Assembly (NCBI RefSeq): GCF_000331535.1
Contig: NZ_AMZN01000055.1
Span: 186,001 to 250,000, forward strand
Length of the DNA: 64,000 nt
Direction: 5' to 3'
From: Fulvivirga imtechensis AK7
GTDB taxonomy: Bacteria > Bacteroidota > Bacteroidia > Cytophagales > Cyclobacteriaceae
The notes below the pieces were generated by a model, which made no database searches, was not told the origin of the DNA, and saw nothing but the letters and a program-made list of their open reading frames with translations. A program made the translations under genes and the position numbers. This document shows positions 34,194 to 43,698 of this stretch, piece after piece (the stretch's first letter is position 1; each line of letters begins with the position of its first letter).

Positions 34194-37100
34194 CTAAAAA
34201 TTTTGTTCTGCTTCTTCTACTTTTTTAACCAATTCCTCGTATTCTTTGACAAATTGATTATAAGAATTATCGGATACAAGCACCTGAAGCTCCTCCAGGC
34301 TGTGCCGGGCATAGCTATTGAGTTGTACACGAGCGCACTGGAGTATATACGCTTTTAATAACTTTATTGACCTTGGGTTGATCTCAATAGCGCTTAGCAG
34401 GATGTTATATGCTTCAAATCGGTCATTAATGCCTAGAAAATTAGCCGCTGCTATTACAGCTTCTTCAAAAAACGGATTCTTGTATGCAATAAAACTATAG
34501 TTTTGCCTTGCATTCACCGTATCGCCACTAGCTTCATTGATCAGGGCGGTGTAGTAGTGCTTTTCGATAATGCGATTCTCATCAAACGCTATCCCCTGGT
34601 TAATCTTTGTAGATAGCCCTCTTACCGTGCCTCTGGCTGCCAACATCTTTAACTCATACCAATGGATGTCATCAAACAACTGTTGATCAGTAATCTCGAG
34701 TCCGGAAAGGCGAGTGTAATAGTCAATGGCTGGTTCGGTTTGATCATTTTTCCAGAGTTTTTGTGACATATCGAAAATAGCTTGTGCCTTGTAGTTGCTG
34801 CTTTTTATTTCCGATACAAGCTTGTTGAACTTCAACGTATCTGTGTGATCGATGAAGTAGCGCAGGTATAAATACTTGTCGCTATCATTAAAAGCGGGAT
34901 AGTCTGTTGGTTGTGTATTTAATATCTTCAGGATAGTATGAGCCATAGCCTTTACTTTACTGTCTCCGACTGTGAGTAATTCTTCCCATGCAGCTCGTGC
35001 CATTTCAAGACTTCTGTTCTCAGTTAAAGTAATGGCTAAATGAAGCTTTGCCTCTTTGAAATTACGATCCGCTGCCCACGTGAAGTATTCCACGGCTACA
35101 TCGGGGGCTTTTTGCTGAAGCGCCCAAAGTCCGATAAGATTGAAATATTTTCCCCCGTTCGCAACACTCGTATTGGCCAGCCAGTTGAGCTGCCGAAAGG
35201 CCCGGTTAACATCCTGATCATCGTACCGATTGAGGCATAATGCCAATTGAAGGCTCTCTTTATGATTTAAATTGGCGCTGACATCAATAAATTGACTGAT
35301 TTTACCTGTATTTATGGAGTCCCCTTCAAATAAATGGTTGAATGCCTGATTGTATAGGATCGAGGCATCCAGAAAACTCAATACCGAGTCTTCGGGAGTG
35401 AACTCTTTGTTCAAATATTCATGCGCTCTGTTCTTTAATACGAAACTATTGTTTAGTGATATTGGATCTTCACGGACATCAAAGGCATTAATAATTGAAT
35501 CCGCATTTAGCCGTAGATCATGCTTGGCTAGTAAAGCAAGGATGTTGCTGCTAGCTGTATATTGTGTGACCTTGTTTTCAAATGCTTCATTTAAATAATA
35601 TGCTGCTGTATCCAGGATGTTTGTTTTGGCATATGCCAGCCCCAGGTTGTTGAGGATATGGCCATTTTTGGGTGTATTTTCCAAGCCTTCGTTAAGAACA
35701 AATAGTGCATCAAAAAATCTCGATTGTTCTAAATATAAATTGCTCAGATTAACATAACCTTGTGGTGATGGGTTTTTAGCAATAGCAGTTTTGTAGTAAA
35801 CAGCGGCTTTAACAGGATCTTTTCGCTGAGCGGCCAGTAAGCCCAGCATGTAATGAGACTTATGGTTTCTATACCCGAACACCGCTGCCTCATGATAGTA
35901 GGTTTCCGCTAGTCGCAATTCTTTGTTGTGATAGTGCATATCCGCTATACCATTATAGTAGGCAGATATACTTTGATTAACGGGCACCTCCCAGTTGGAT
36001 TTTACCAAAAAGGCTGTAAATGCAATAAGCCCGGCCAGTCTGAAGGTGAAATAAGGCATAGCTGTGGGCTTGTAAAGTACCTTGTATACAGGCATACTTC
36101 TCTTTAGCGGATCGAGAAAGTTGCTGGTGATATATACCACGAATATTATTCCATAACCCAGGTGTGCATAAATAATGAAGTCACGGAATACTTCAATGCC
36201 GGGGTCGTTAAAAGTTCCAAAGAAATGTGCAATGGTGGTAAAGCAGCATATTGCCAGCGTAACATAGGCGATAGCTCCCAGGGGAAAGAAGTTAAAGAGG
36301 TATTTGTACTGCTCCTCTCGCTGCCTGAAGCCCCAAAGTCCTAGCAGCGCTGATATTAATAGTAACAGGAATAAGTTAACATAAATAATATTCCAGTTGA
36401 TGACGTTAGTTTCGTAGAGATATGCCAGCACCAGGTTGGTAAGGTAAATTGCCGTTATCAGGTAAAAGTGCAGCAAAGTATTACGACCTGATGTGCTACC
36501 TGAGCTGGTGAGCAGGTATATGAAAGATGCAATGATCTCATGTGCGATCATCAGTATAAATATGAGGCTAATGACCAACGCATTGCTCATGCCGTAAGTG
36601 GCGAGGTATAAGAATGGTGTCTCCACTTCAGCAAAGAAGGCTACCAATAAGGCCATTATGACAGTTATCGATAAAAATGTCAATAGCCTTTTTAGAAATG
36701 GCACTTCCTGCCTGACAGCGTTAAAAAAATATGATGCCGGCAAGTACAGAAGAAGGGCAATGATCAACCCCCATTTTTGTTCGCTACCAAACAGTAGCAG
36801 TAATTCGAGCTTGTAGTTTACCAATACAAAAGCGAAAATGGCCATACCGGTGAAATACCAAAATCTGGGCAATGCCGATATCACAGCCACCAGTATGTTG
36901 ATACTCAATACGGCAACCAGGAGGAAGATGTAATAGGATAACACGTTGGTGTCAGGAGCACTGCCGCTAAACTGTTGAAAAAAAAGAATATTGTCTGCAG
37001 AGGTGGTCAAATTAAATGGTCCTGTGGAAAAAGTGTCAATAATGATATTAACCCGATCGGTTTTTCCCAATATGTCCCAGCCAATGACAGATTCTACCCC

Positions 37101-37214
37101 TCCCAGAAAGTTATAGCAAAACCAAAGTATAGATAAAGTAATAACGAAAAGAAGGACCAGGTATAGCTGCTTATATGGTGATGGCCAGTTTTTCCAGAAA
37201 AATTTAGACTGCAT
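34194..37214 (-). CDS. Large membrane protein with C-terminal TPR repeats
   Basis: 1006 residues. The first 390 residues hold about ten transmembrane helices. From about 410 to the end, tetratricopeptide repeats are recognisable (LAETYYHEAAVFGY, PVKAAVYYKTAIAKNPSPQGYVNLSNLY, shortened here, and GHILNNLGLAYAKTNILDTAAYYLNEAFE by its A-x-N-x-G-x-A-Y pattern). The topology puts a TPR scaffold on one side of the membrane. I do not recognise a family function. The gene is six bases from gatC and belongs to the plsC-gatC transcript. Confidence 0.7.
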   Translation of the reverse strand: MQSKFFWKNWPSPYKQLYLVLLFVITLSILWFCYNFLGGVESVIGWDILGKTDRVNIIIDTFSTGPFNLTTSADNILFFQQFSGSAPDTNVLSYYIFLLVAVLSINILVAVISALPRFWYFTGMAIFAFVLVNYKLELLLLFGSEQKWGLIIALLLYLPASYFFNAVRQEVPFLKRLLTFLSITVIMALLVAFFAEVETPFLYLATYGMSNALVISLIFILMIAHEIIASFIYLLTSSGSTSGRNTLLHFYLITAIYLTNLVLAYLYETNVINWNIIYVNLFLLLLISALLGLWGFRQREEQYKYLFNFFPLGAIAYVTLAICCFTTIAHFFGTFNDPGIEVFRDFIIYAHLGYGIIFVVYITSNFLDPLKRSMPVYKVLYKPTAMPYFTFRLAGLIAFTAFLVKSNWEVPVNQSISAYYNGIADMHYHNKELRLAETYYHEAAVFGYRNHKSHYMLGLLAAQRKDPVKAAVYYKTAIAKNPSPQGYVNLSNLYLEQSRFFDALFVLNEGLENTPKNGHILNNLGLAYAKTNILDTAAYYLNEAFENKVTQYTASSNILALLAKHDLRLNADSIINAFDVREDPISLNNSFVLKNRAHEYLNKEFTPEDSVLSFLDASILYNQAFNHLFEGDSINTGKISQFIDVSANLNHKESLQLALCLNRYDDQDVNRAFRQLNWLANTSVANGGKYFNLIGLWALQQKAPDVAVEYFTWAADRNFKEAKLHLAITLTENRSLEMARAAWEELLTVGDSKVKAMAHTILKILNTQPTDYPAFNDSDKYLYLRYFIDHTDTLKFNKLVSEIKSSNYKAQAIFDMSQKLWKNDQTEPAIDYYTRLSGLEITDQQLFDDIHWYELKMLAARGTVRGLSTKINQGIAFDENRIIEKHYYTALINEASGDTVNARQNYSFIAYKNPFFEEAVIAAANFLGINDRFEAYNILLSAIEINPRSIKLLKAYILQCARVQLNSYARHSLEELQVLVSDNSYNQFVKEYEELVKKVEEAEQNF

Positions 37215-37220
37215 GTTTTA

Positions 37221-37508
37221 TTATTCCAATACTTTAGGCACCCTGAAATAGTCAGAATCTTTTTTGGGCGCATTTTTTAGTGCCCGCTCATGACTTAGGT
37301 GTGGTTTTACCTCATCTTCCCGTAGTGCGTTTACTTCGTAAGACATAGTCGTTAAAGGCTCTATGCCATCAGTATCTATTTCATTCAGTTTTTCTACCCA
37401 CGTGATGATCTTGGTCATATCCTCCATCATTTCCTTAGAGGTATTTTCATCAAACTCCAAACGAGCAAGGTGTGCTATTTTATATAACAGATCCTTATCT
37501 ATGTTCAT
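37221..37508 (-). CDS. gatC: Glutamyl-tRNA(Gln)/aspartyl-tRNA(Asn) amidotransferase subunit C
   Basis: 95 residues, the usual GatC length, with IAHLARLEFDE near the N-terminus and a PLTTMSYEVNALREDEV segment with the closing YFRVPKVLE. It stabilises the GatA-GatB interface in Gln-tRNA(Gln) formation. gatA and gatB are elsewhere. Its start overlaps the upstream plsC gene by 14 bases, so translation is coupled. Because the genome has asnS, I infer a Gln-tRNA role. Confidence 0.94.
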   Translation of the reverse strand: MNIDKDLLYKIAHLARLEFDENTSKEMMEDMTKIITWVEKLNEIDTDGIEPLTTMSYEVNALREDEVKPHLSHERALKNAPKKDSDYFRVPKVLE

Positions 37509-38283
37509 TTAGTTGTTTTTTTAGTTCTGAATCAATGACTTCGAAAGTTTTTTTCTTCAGATAGTCTATATCACTTATTGTTAAGCCTTTCGTTTCAATA
37601 GGCTCGTGGTAGATAATTTTCATTTTACGCCTTCTGGGCAAAAAACTGGAATCCGGTAAAATTATCCAATTAAAGGGAATAGTTACAGGAATGATGGCAA
37701 TTTGTTTTTCAATAGCTGTACGAAAAGCGCCATCTTTTAGCCGTGCCATGTCCGGAGGATTTACCGTTATTATGCCGCCTTCAGGAAATATTGTCAGGTT
37801 TTTTCCCTGGTCAATGGCTTCGCAACTCTTTACGAACGTACTATACCGGCTTTTGAGGCTATCCCGGTTGACCGTTATATGCAGTTTCTTATACATGAAG
37901 CCAAAAAGTGGGATCTTTTCCATGTCACTTTTACCTACAAATATGCTGTTGACCTCATTAAGGCCCATCGAGGGAATATCAAGGTAAGAAAAATGATTAG
38001 GACAAAAAATGTATTGTCTGCTCGTATCCAATTTCACCCTGTAGTCATTTTCATATGGTATGAAAGACGCGCTTAAAAAGATGCGCGCCCACCATCTGTT
38101 GAGAACACCAACCAAATGAAAATGCCTGGGAAATATTACGGGTAACATGAGAAGAGGGAAAAAAAATATAAAAGTAGTAGCAAAAATTACTACTGCATAA
38201 GCGGCATGCAAACCTTGCATGAACTTTTTAAGGCTCAACCAGTTAGGGATGCGGTTCTTCACTATTTCTTTTGCCAAAAACAT
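37495..38283 (-). CDS. plsC: 1-acylglycerol-3-phosphate acyltransferase
   Basis: 262 residues. One N-terminal transmembrane helix (about 28-50). The acyltransferase H(x4)D motif lies in CPNHFSYLDIPS (about 94-105) and the second motif FPEGGII at about 165, both diagnostic of PlsC-type enzymes that acylate lysophosphatidic acid at sn-2 at the membrane. Its end overlaps the gatC start by 14 bases. It is the first gene of the plsC-gatC-TPR unit. Confidence 0.92.
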   Translation of the reverse strand: MFLAKEIVKNRIPNWLSLKKFMQGLHAAYAVVIFATTFIFFFPLLMLPVIFPRHFHLVGVLNRWWARIFLSASFIPYENDYRVKLDTSRQYIFCPNHFSYLDIPSMGLNEVNSIFVGKSDMEKIPLFGFMYKKLHITVNRDSLKSRYSTFVKSCEAIDQGKNLTIFPEGGIITVNPPDMARLKDGAFRTAIEKQIAIIPVTIPFNWIILPDSSFLPRRRKMKIIYHEPIETKGLTISDIDYLKKKTFEVIDSELKKQLNEHR

Positions 38284-38366
38284 GAAGTTAAAGGACTATC
38301 TTGTTATAGAATTCCGGATTATCCAACTTCAATTAAAGTGAAATAGTTTAATTAGCACAATAAAAA

Positions 38367-38921
38367 TCAATGTAATTTGACGATGCATCGCTGATCTCTT
38401 AATATTTCGAGTGCATGATCAAGGTCCAATCCTGATTTTGCTTCATCCATTTTTGCGTTAAAAGAAAGTTTCAGTTCTCTTCTTTTCAGGGACTCAACAA
38501 ATCGTCTTACTTCCTCTTTGTTTTCCAGTATCAGCGGTGGCACTGAAGTAGGGTTATTATTGTCGTCTTTCGCCACCATGGTTACATAAGAGGTGTTGGT
38601 ATGCTTAACTGTTCCGAGTTTTACATTTTCCGCTATCACCTTTATTCCTACTACCATTGAAGTGTTTCCTGCGTAGTTTACAGAAGCATGCAGCGATACC
38701 AGGTCGCCTACTTCCACAGGTTGAAGAAACTCAACACCATCCACCGATACGGTTACACAATAGTTGCCGGCATGTTTCGAAGCACAGGCGTAAGCTACTT
38801 TATCAATTAGAGATAACAAGATGCCTCCATGTATTTTTCCACCAAAATTGGCATATGATGGGATCATAAGTTCTGTAATGGTGGTTTTTGAGTAGTTTAC
38901 CGAGCGTCCGGGATGTTCCAT
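38367..38921 (-). CDS. Acyl-CoA thioesterase (hot-dog fold, BACH/YciA type)
   Basis: 184 residues from the ATG at 38921 (a TTG five codons upstream is open). The hot-dog core ANFGGKIHGGILLSLID carries the catalytic-type N25 and D40, and GGILLSLIDKVAY is the family hallmark helix. The length is one hot-dog domain plus a 60-residue helical tail. It hydrolyses acyl-CoA in the cytoplasm. Substrate length is not predictable. It is transcribed alone toward plsC, 83 bases away. Confidence 0.88.
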   Translation of the reverse strand: MEHPGRSVNYSKTTITELMIPSYANFGGKIHGGILLSLIDKVAYACASKHAGNYCVTVSVDGVEFLQPVEVGDLVSLHASVNYAGNTSMVVGIKVIAENVKLGTVKHTNTSYVTMVAKDDNNNPTSVPPLILENKEEVRRFVESLKRRELKLSFNAKMDEAKSGLDLDHALEILRDQRCIVKLH

Positions 38922-39081
38922 GGCGAAAGATAGCAAGAAGTTTTTAAATTATGTGAGGGGGTCATTTATTTGTAAATAGCCGATCATATATATATTTGGG
39001 AAAAAGATACAAATAGGTTTGACTGTTTTGGCAAGTAAGCCTATATTACATAATTTTCAATATTAAACGACTTAACATCTG

Positions 39082-41415
39082 GTGAAAGTAAGGGGATTAA
39101 AATATAAGCTACTCATGATGACTATGCCGGTAGTTATTCTGGTATTTTTAGCTTGTATCGGGTTTATTGTTGTTACATTAAGATCACAGGCTATTGAGGA
39201 TAATGAAAAGCTAGCCTTTAGCTATGTTGAAAATCTTGCCAACGAAGTGAAAGCCAGGCTAAATGAAGATATAGGGCTTTCAAGAGCGATTGCTTCTTCT
39301 GTCGTCCCATATAAAGATTCCACCGGTGTGGCAAGGGAGAATTTTATTAAAGGGATGTTATCCGGTATTATCCAAACTGAAGAACGATATCATAGCGCCT
39401 GGTTGAGCGTTGAATTACAACATTTTGAACCTACTTGGGACAAGGCTTATGGCCGAAAAAGGTATACGTTTTATCATACTGGAAGCCCGGCTATTGACTC
39501 TGCCAACCTGGAAGGAGACCTGAAGGGCAGTAACTATCTGCAATTGAAGCAAACAAGAAAGGAAGAGGTAAACGACCCTTACTACTATACGCAATATAGT
39601 GATGCCGGTGATGAACGGAATGACGTATTTGGCACCTCGATATGTGCCCCCGTACTTATTAATGGTCAATTTGGGGGTGTCGGTGGAGTGGATATTTCCC
39701 TGGAGTATTTTCAGTATGTATCAGACTTCAAACCATTTGAAAATTCAGAAACCTTTCTTCTTTCTAATAATGGTACTTTTGTAGCGCACCCCAATAAGAC
39801 CCTGATTGGTAAAAATATGGATGAGATGATCTCTCCCGATATTGTTGAGGAGTTTGCGCTTGATCTTCGTGTAAAAAAAGGCCAATCTTACCTGGTAGAC
39901 GTTGAACTTAATAATGGGGAAAGCCACTTGCTGGCGCTGGCTCCAATAGAGCTTGGCAATTCTGATTACCCTTGGGCTATTGGTATTGCCGTACCAAAAA
40001 GCGTGATCCTTTCGGAGGTAAATAAAAGTCTGCTACAATCACTGCTGATAGCATTGTTGGGTATGGGTATTGTAGGTTTTGTGTTGTGGAAAATAGCAGG
40101 GTCGATAACAGATCCGCTAAAAAGAGTAAATGCATTAATAAAAGATATCGCACATGGTGATATTAACCTCAATAAGAAGGTATCCAAACCTTCTGAAGAT
40201 GAGGTAGGTGAGATCAGCGTGTCTGCCAATATCCTCATAGATAACCTGAATAATAAGGTGGAGTTTGCCAAGGGAATAGGCGAAGGTAACCTGGATCTTG
40301 TTCACGAGGTAGCTGGTGAGCAGGATATCCTCGGACAATCACTGATCACCATGCGGGATAGCCTGAAGGAGGCGCGTGAGGAAGAAGAGAGGAGAAGCTG
40401 GGTCAATCGTGGTTTAGCCAAATTTACTGAAATACTCAGGCTGAATGAGGAGGAGCTTGAGGCATTTTACATAAAAGTGATCAGTGAGATGGTCAAATAT
40501 TTGGGGGTAAACCAGGCGGGGCTATTCATAATTAACGATGATGAAGAGAACGACATATACCTGGAGTTGGTAGCTGCTTACGCTTATGAAAGACGGAAGT
40601 TCCTGGAAAAACGCATAGAACTTAATCAGGGACTTGTCGGGCAGTGCTATCGTGAGAAGGATAAATTGGTGCTGACTGAGCTTCCCGATAATTATATCCG
40701 CATAACCTCGGGTTTGGGAGTAGCCCCTCCGACACATGTCTTCCTGGTACCTATTAAGCTAGAAGAGGAAGTGCTGGGTGTAATGGAATTTGCCTCTTTT
40801 GAAATAGTGGAGGATTATAAAATTGAATTCGTAGAAAAGGTGGCTGAAAACCTTGCCTCTACAATATCTACATTAAAGACCAACCAGCGCACCAGGGTTT
40901 TGCTTGAGCAGTCACAGCAACAATCTGAGGAGCTGAGAAGCCAGGAAGAAGAGATGAGGCAGAATATGGAGGAAATGGAAGCCACTCAGGAAGAAATGAG
41001 AAGAACGCAGCGCCTTGTTGAGAAAAATCAGATGCTTATGGAAGTACTGCTCAACCAGGCGGGAGATTCAGTAATTGTATTCGACCAGCAATTTAATATA
41101 GTACTGCTCAACGAGGTACTTAAGAAAAGGTATCATGGCACGCAATTTCAGATGGCTGTGGGGGATAATATTTTAGAAAGGTTAGGCGACCACAGAACTT
41201 TATGGGAAAAACATTATAAAAAAGTGCTTGCAGGAGAGAGCCTTCAATTTACCATTAAAAGCCAACTCAACGAAGCTGAAAACTACAGGTTCTATTTTAT
41301 GAGTCCTATCCGGGATTCCAGTGGAGATGTTCTGTATGCCAGCGTTATCACCAGAGACGCTAATGTAGATCAATACGGCCATGTTTTAAGTAAAGAGGAA
41401 TTTGAAGCGTTGTAA
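39082..41415 (+). CDS. Cache-HAMP-GAF-PAS sensor without a visible output domain
   Basis: 777 residues, GTG start. Two transmembrane helices (about 10-32 and 313-335) enclose a dCache-type periplasmic sensor (about 35-305) with the GTSICAPVLINGQFGGVGGVDISL strand-loop (shortened to its GGVGGVDIS core) and SYPW-like DYPWAIGIAVP. HAMP (about 336-390) and GAF (about 440-590) domains follow, then a coiled coil QSQQQSEELRSQEEEMRQNM and a final PAS (about 655-755). No histidine kinase, GGDEF, MCP signalling or PP2C domain follows, so the output is unclear. It may act through another protein. It is not clearly in an operon, with pepP starting 74 bases after it. Confidence 0.83.
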   Translation: MKVRGLKYKLLMMTMPVVILVFLACIGFIVVTLRSQAIEDNEKLAFSYVENLANEVKARLNEDIGLSRAIASSVVPYKDSTGVARENFIKGMLSGIIQTEERYHSAWLSVELQHFEPTWDKAYGRKRYTFYHTGSPAIDSANLEGDLKGSNYLQLKQTRKEEVNDPYYYTQYSDAGDERNDVFGTSICAPVLINGQFGGVGGVDISLEYFQYVSDFKPFENSETFLLSNNGTFVAHPNKTLIGKNMDEMISPDIVEEFALDLRVKKGQSYLVDVELNNGESHLLALAPIELGNSDYPWAIGIAVPKSVILSEVNKSLLQSLLIALLGMGIVGFVLWKIAGSITDPLKRVNALIKDIAHGDINLNKKVSKPSEDEVGEISVSANILIDNLNNKVEFAKGIGEGNLDLVHEVAGEQDILGQSLITMRDSLKEAREEEERRSWVNRGLAKFTEILRLNEEELEAFYIKVISEMVKYLGVNQAGLFIINDDEENDIYLELVAAYAYERRKFLEKRIELNQGLVGQCYREKDKLVLTELPDNYIRITSGLGVAPPTHVFLVPIKLEEEVLGVMEFASFEIVEDYKIEFVEKVAENLASTISTLKTNQRTRVLLEQSQQQSEELRSQEEEMRQNMEEMEATQEEMRRTQRLVEKNQMLMEVLLNQAGDSVIVFDQQFNIVLLNEVLKKRYHGTQFQMAVGDNILERLGDHRTLWEKHYKKVLAGESLQFTIKSQLNEAENYRFYFMSPIRDSSGDVLYASVITRDANVDQYGHVLSKEEFEAL

Positions 41416-41489
41416 TTCTTCTCAGTGGCTTTGCCAAATCAAGCAAAATATTAAGTAACTTAATAATAATTATAAATCTCTAAGCAATA

Positions 41490-42893
41490 ATGGAAATCAA
41501 ATTATTTAGCGCTCAAACATATGTGGAACGGAGAAATACCCTGAAAAAAACACTGGGTAAAGGTGTCGTTTTGCTTTTGGGAAATGATGAGAGTAGTATC
41601 AACTTCAAAGACAACTGGTACCCTTTTCGTCAGGATAGTACTTTTTTATATTATTTCGGACTCAACCTCCCCGGGATAAGCGCTCTGATTGATATTGATA
41701 ATAATAGAGAAATTATTTTTGGTAACGAGCTAAGTATTGATGACATCGTTTGGACAGGACCTCAGCCTTCCCTGGCCTCGCTAGCCGAAAAAGTTGGGGT
41801 TACACAGGTATTGCCAACTTCCAAAATCAGTGACCATGTGTCCAATGATACAGCTTATTTGCCTCCATATAGACCTGAACATACCGTAAAGATAAGCCAG
41901 TGGACAGGCAAAGGTATTGCTTCAGCCAATTCGGATTATTCCGTGCCTTTAATAAGGGCCATTGCACAGCAAAGGTCTGTGAAATCTGCCGCGGAAATAG
42001 ACGAGATCAACAAAGCAGTGTCTATTACCAGCGATATGCACCTGGCCGTTATGCAGGCAGCCAAACCCGGCATGAAGGAGCATGAACTGGTGGGAATTGC
42101 CGTGCAAAAGGCTGCTGAAAATAATGTACACCTTTCCTTTCCGCCGATAATGACGGTGAATGGCAATATTCTTCATAATCACTATTATGGAAACACACTA
42201 AAAGAAGGGCAGATGCTGCTCTTTGATGGCGGTACCGAGTCATCATCTCTGTATGCGGGTGATATGACCAGGACCTATCCCGTTGGGTCTAAATTTGATA
42301 GCCGTCAAAGGGCGCTCTACGATGTTGTAATAGATGCTCATTCTGCTGCTGTGGATGCATTAAAACCCGGAGCGCTTTTCAAGGATATTCACCTGCTGGC
42401 GTGTAAGAAACTTGTTCAGGGGCTTACTCAGGTAGGGCTGATGAAAGGAGATGCCGATGAGGCAGTGTCGGCCGGGGCGCATACCATGTTTTTTCAGTGT
42501 GGTCTGGGCCACATGATGGGCCTCGATGTACATGACATGGAAAATCTCGGAGAGCAATATATCGGGTATACCGAGTCTTTAGTGAAAAGCAAGGAATTCG
42601 GACTAAAATCTTTGCGCCTGGGTAAGAAGCTGGAAAAAGGCTTTGTAGTGACAATAGAGCCTGGTATTTATATTATACCCGAATTGATTGACATGTATAA
42701 ATCTGAAAACAAATATGCTGATTTCATTAACTACAAGGAGCTGGAGAGCTACCGGGAGTTTGGTGGAATACGTGTTGAAGATGATTATGTAGTAACAGAT
42801 GCCGGCAGCACACTTTTAGGCACACCTCTCGCCAGGTCTTCAAATGATGTGGAGCAGGTGCGAGCCAAGGCGCTGGAGCCTGTAGCTTTGTGA
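41490..42893 (+). CDS. pepP: Xaa-Pro aminopeptidase (M24B)
   Basis: 467 residues. N-terminal aminopeptidase-P domain (about 1-165, with LGNDESSINFKDNWYPFRQDS by its conserved RQDxxFxYxxG) and a pita-bread catalytic domain with all metal ligands: Asp in LLFDGGTE and GDMTRTYPV, His in GLGHMMGLDVHD, Glu in TIEPGIYI and Glu in GGIRVEDDYVV. It removes N-terminal residues preceding proline, in the cytoplasm (no signal peptide seen). A hairpin of the shared stem family separates it from the convergent EF-hand gene. Confidence 0.94.
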   Translation: MEIKLFSAQTYVERRNTLKKTLGKGVVLLLGNDESSINFKDNWYPFRQDSTFLYYFGLNLPGISALIDIDNNREIIFGNELSIDDIVWTGPQPSLASLAEKVGVTQVLPTSKISDHVSNDTAYLPPYRPEHTVKISQWTGKGIASANSDYSVPLIRAIAQQRSVKSAAEIDEINKAVSITSDMHLAVMQAAKPGMKEHELVGIAVQKAAENNVHLSFPPIMTVNGNILHNHYYGNTLKEGQMLLFDGGTESSSLYAGDMTRTYPVGSKFDSRQRALYDVVIDAHSAAVDALKPGALFKDIHLLACKKLVQGLTQVGLMKGDADEAVSAGAHTMFFQCGLGHMMGLDVHDMENLGEQYIGYTESLVKSKEFGLKSLRLGKKLEKGFVVTIEPGIYIIPELIDMYKSENKYADFINYKELESYREFGGIRVEDDYVVTDAGSTLLGTPLARSSNDVEQVRAKALEPVAL

Positions 42894-42980
42894 TAAATTA
42901 AAATAAACAAGGCTGTGTTTTAAAGCCTTCCCAAGCGGGATGCTTTTGGAGGACAACTCTAAAAATTCCATCATTCAAAT

Positions 42981-43014
42981 GAGGCCGTCTAAGAATACTT
43001 CCTGAGACGGCCTC
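42981..43014. terminator. Bidirectional hairpin (GAGGCCGTCT stem) between pepP and the EF-hand gene
   Basis: GAGGCCGTCT (42981-42990) and AGACGGCCTC (43005-43014) form a perfect 10-bp stem. The same stem sequence opens the hairpins at 46611 and, with variation, at about 29149. Confidence 0.8.
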
Positions 43015-43049
43015 AACTTTACTCATTAGCTTACAACGGTATTCGCTGA

Positions 43050-43472
43050 CTAGTCAATGTCATCATTATACCATTCGCCATATTCATTTTCATCCACATA
43101 ACTGTCGTTATTTCCATCCCATAGCTTAAAGGTGCCATCCCTGTATTCATTTTCGTCCAGGTAGCCGTCACCGTTCATATCCCAGTCATCGAATAGCCCA
43201 TCATCAACGTCACGATCTTGGTAGTATGAAGTGAAATTATTATTCCATTCATTTTCATCCAGTCGACTATCGTTGTTGGCATCCCAATCCATATAGGGAT
43301 TATTATCTCTGAAACTATTGTTAAACTCATTATTGTCTATTCTTCTATCAGCGTTGGCATCCCAGGTGCTGAAGTTATTGTCATTAACATCAGTTTTGAT
43401 TTGTGCGAAACCAGCAGATGCCAGAAATAAGGATAGACATAAGGTGAGTATTATCTTAATTGACGTTTTCAT
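43050..43472 (-). CDS. Secreted EF-hand calcium-binding protein
   Basis: 140 residues from the ATG at 43472 (seven codons inside the longest frame, giving a clean signal peptide KTSIKIILTLCLSLFLASAGFA). Four EF-hand-like Ca sites follow: DANADRRIDNNEF, DANNDSRLDENEW, DMNGDGYLDENEY and DGNNDSYVDENEY, each with D-x-N/D-x-D-x-x-x-D/N-E spacing. No other domain. It would bind calcium outside the cytoplasm. It is monocistronic, and a hairpin follows in the spacer to pepP. Confidence 0.88.
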   Translation of the reverse strand: MKTSIKIILTLCLSLFLASAGFAQIKTDVNDNNFSTWDANADRRIDNNEFNNSFRDNNPYMDWDANNDSRLDENEWNNNFTSYYQDRDVDDGLFDDWDMNGDGYLDENEYRDGTFKLWDGNNDSYVDENEYGEWYNDDID

Positions 43473-43630
43473 AGCTTTAAAATTTGGATTCAAATTAGAT
43501 TTAACTACTCAGATTAGTTCAAAAAAGCTGCCAGAAGAAAATTATTGGCTGTTAAAAACCCGCTGAATGGATATCCCTGTGAAGGTCAGGATGTTCATGG
43601 ATACAGTTGTGAGGGCATGGAAATAAAAAA

Positions 43631-43667
43631 CGTGGATAATATTTCTGTTCAAGAAATATTATCCACG
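43631..43667 (-). terminator. Strong terminator after the SET-domain gene
   Basis: CGTGGATAATATTTCT (43631-43646) and AGAAATATTATCCACG (43652-43667) form a perfect 16-bp stem with a 5-base loop. On the minus strand it is followed by TTTTTTATTT. Confidence 0.92.
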
Positions 43668-43698
43668 ACACCAACAATAATACCGGAAGAGACAGTGG

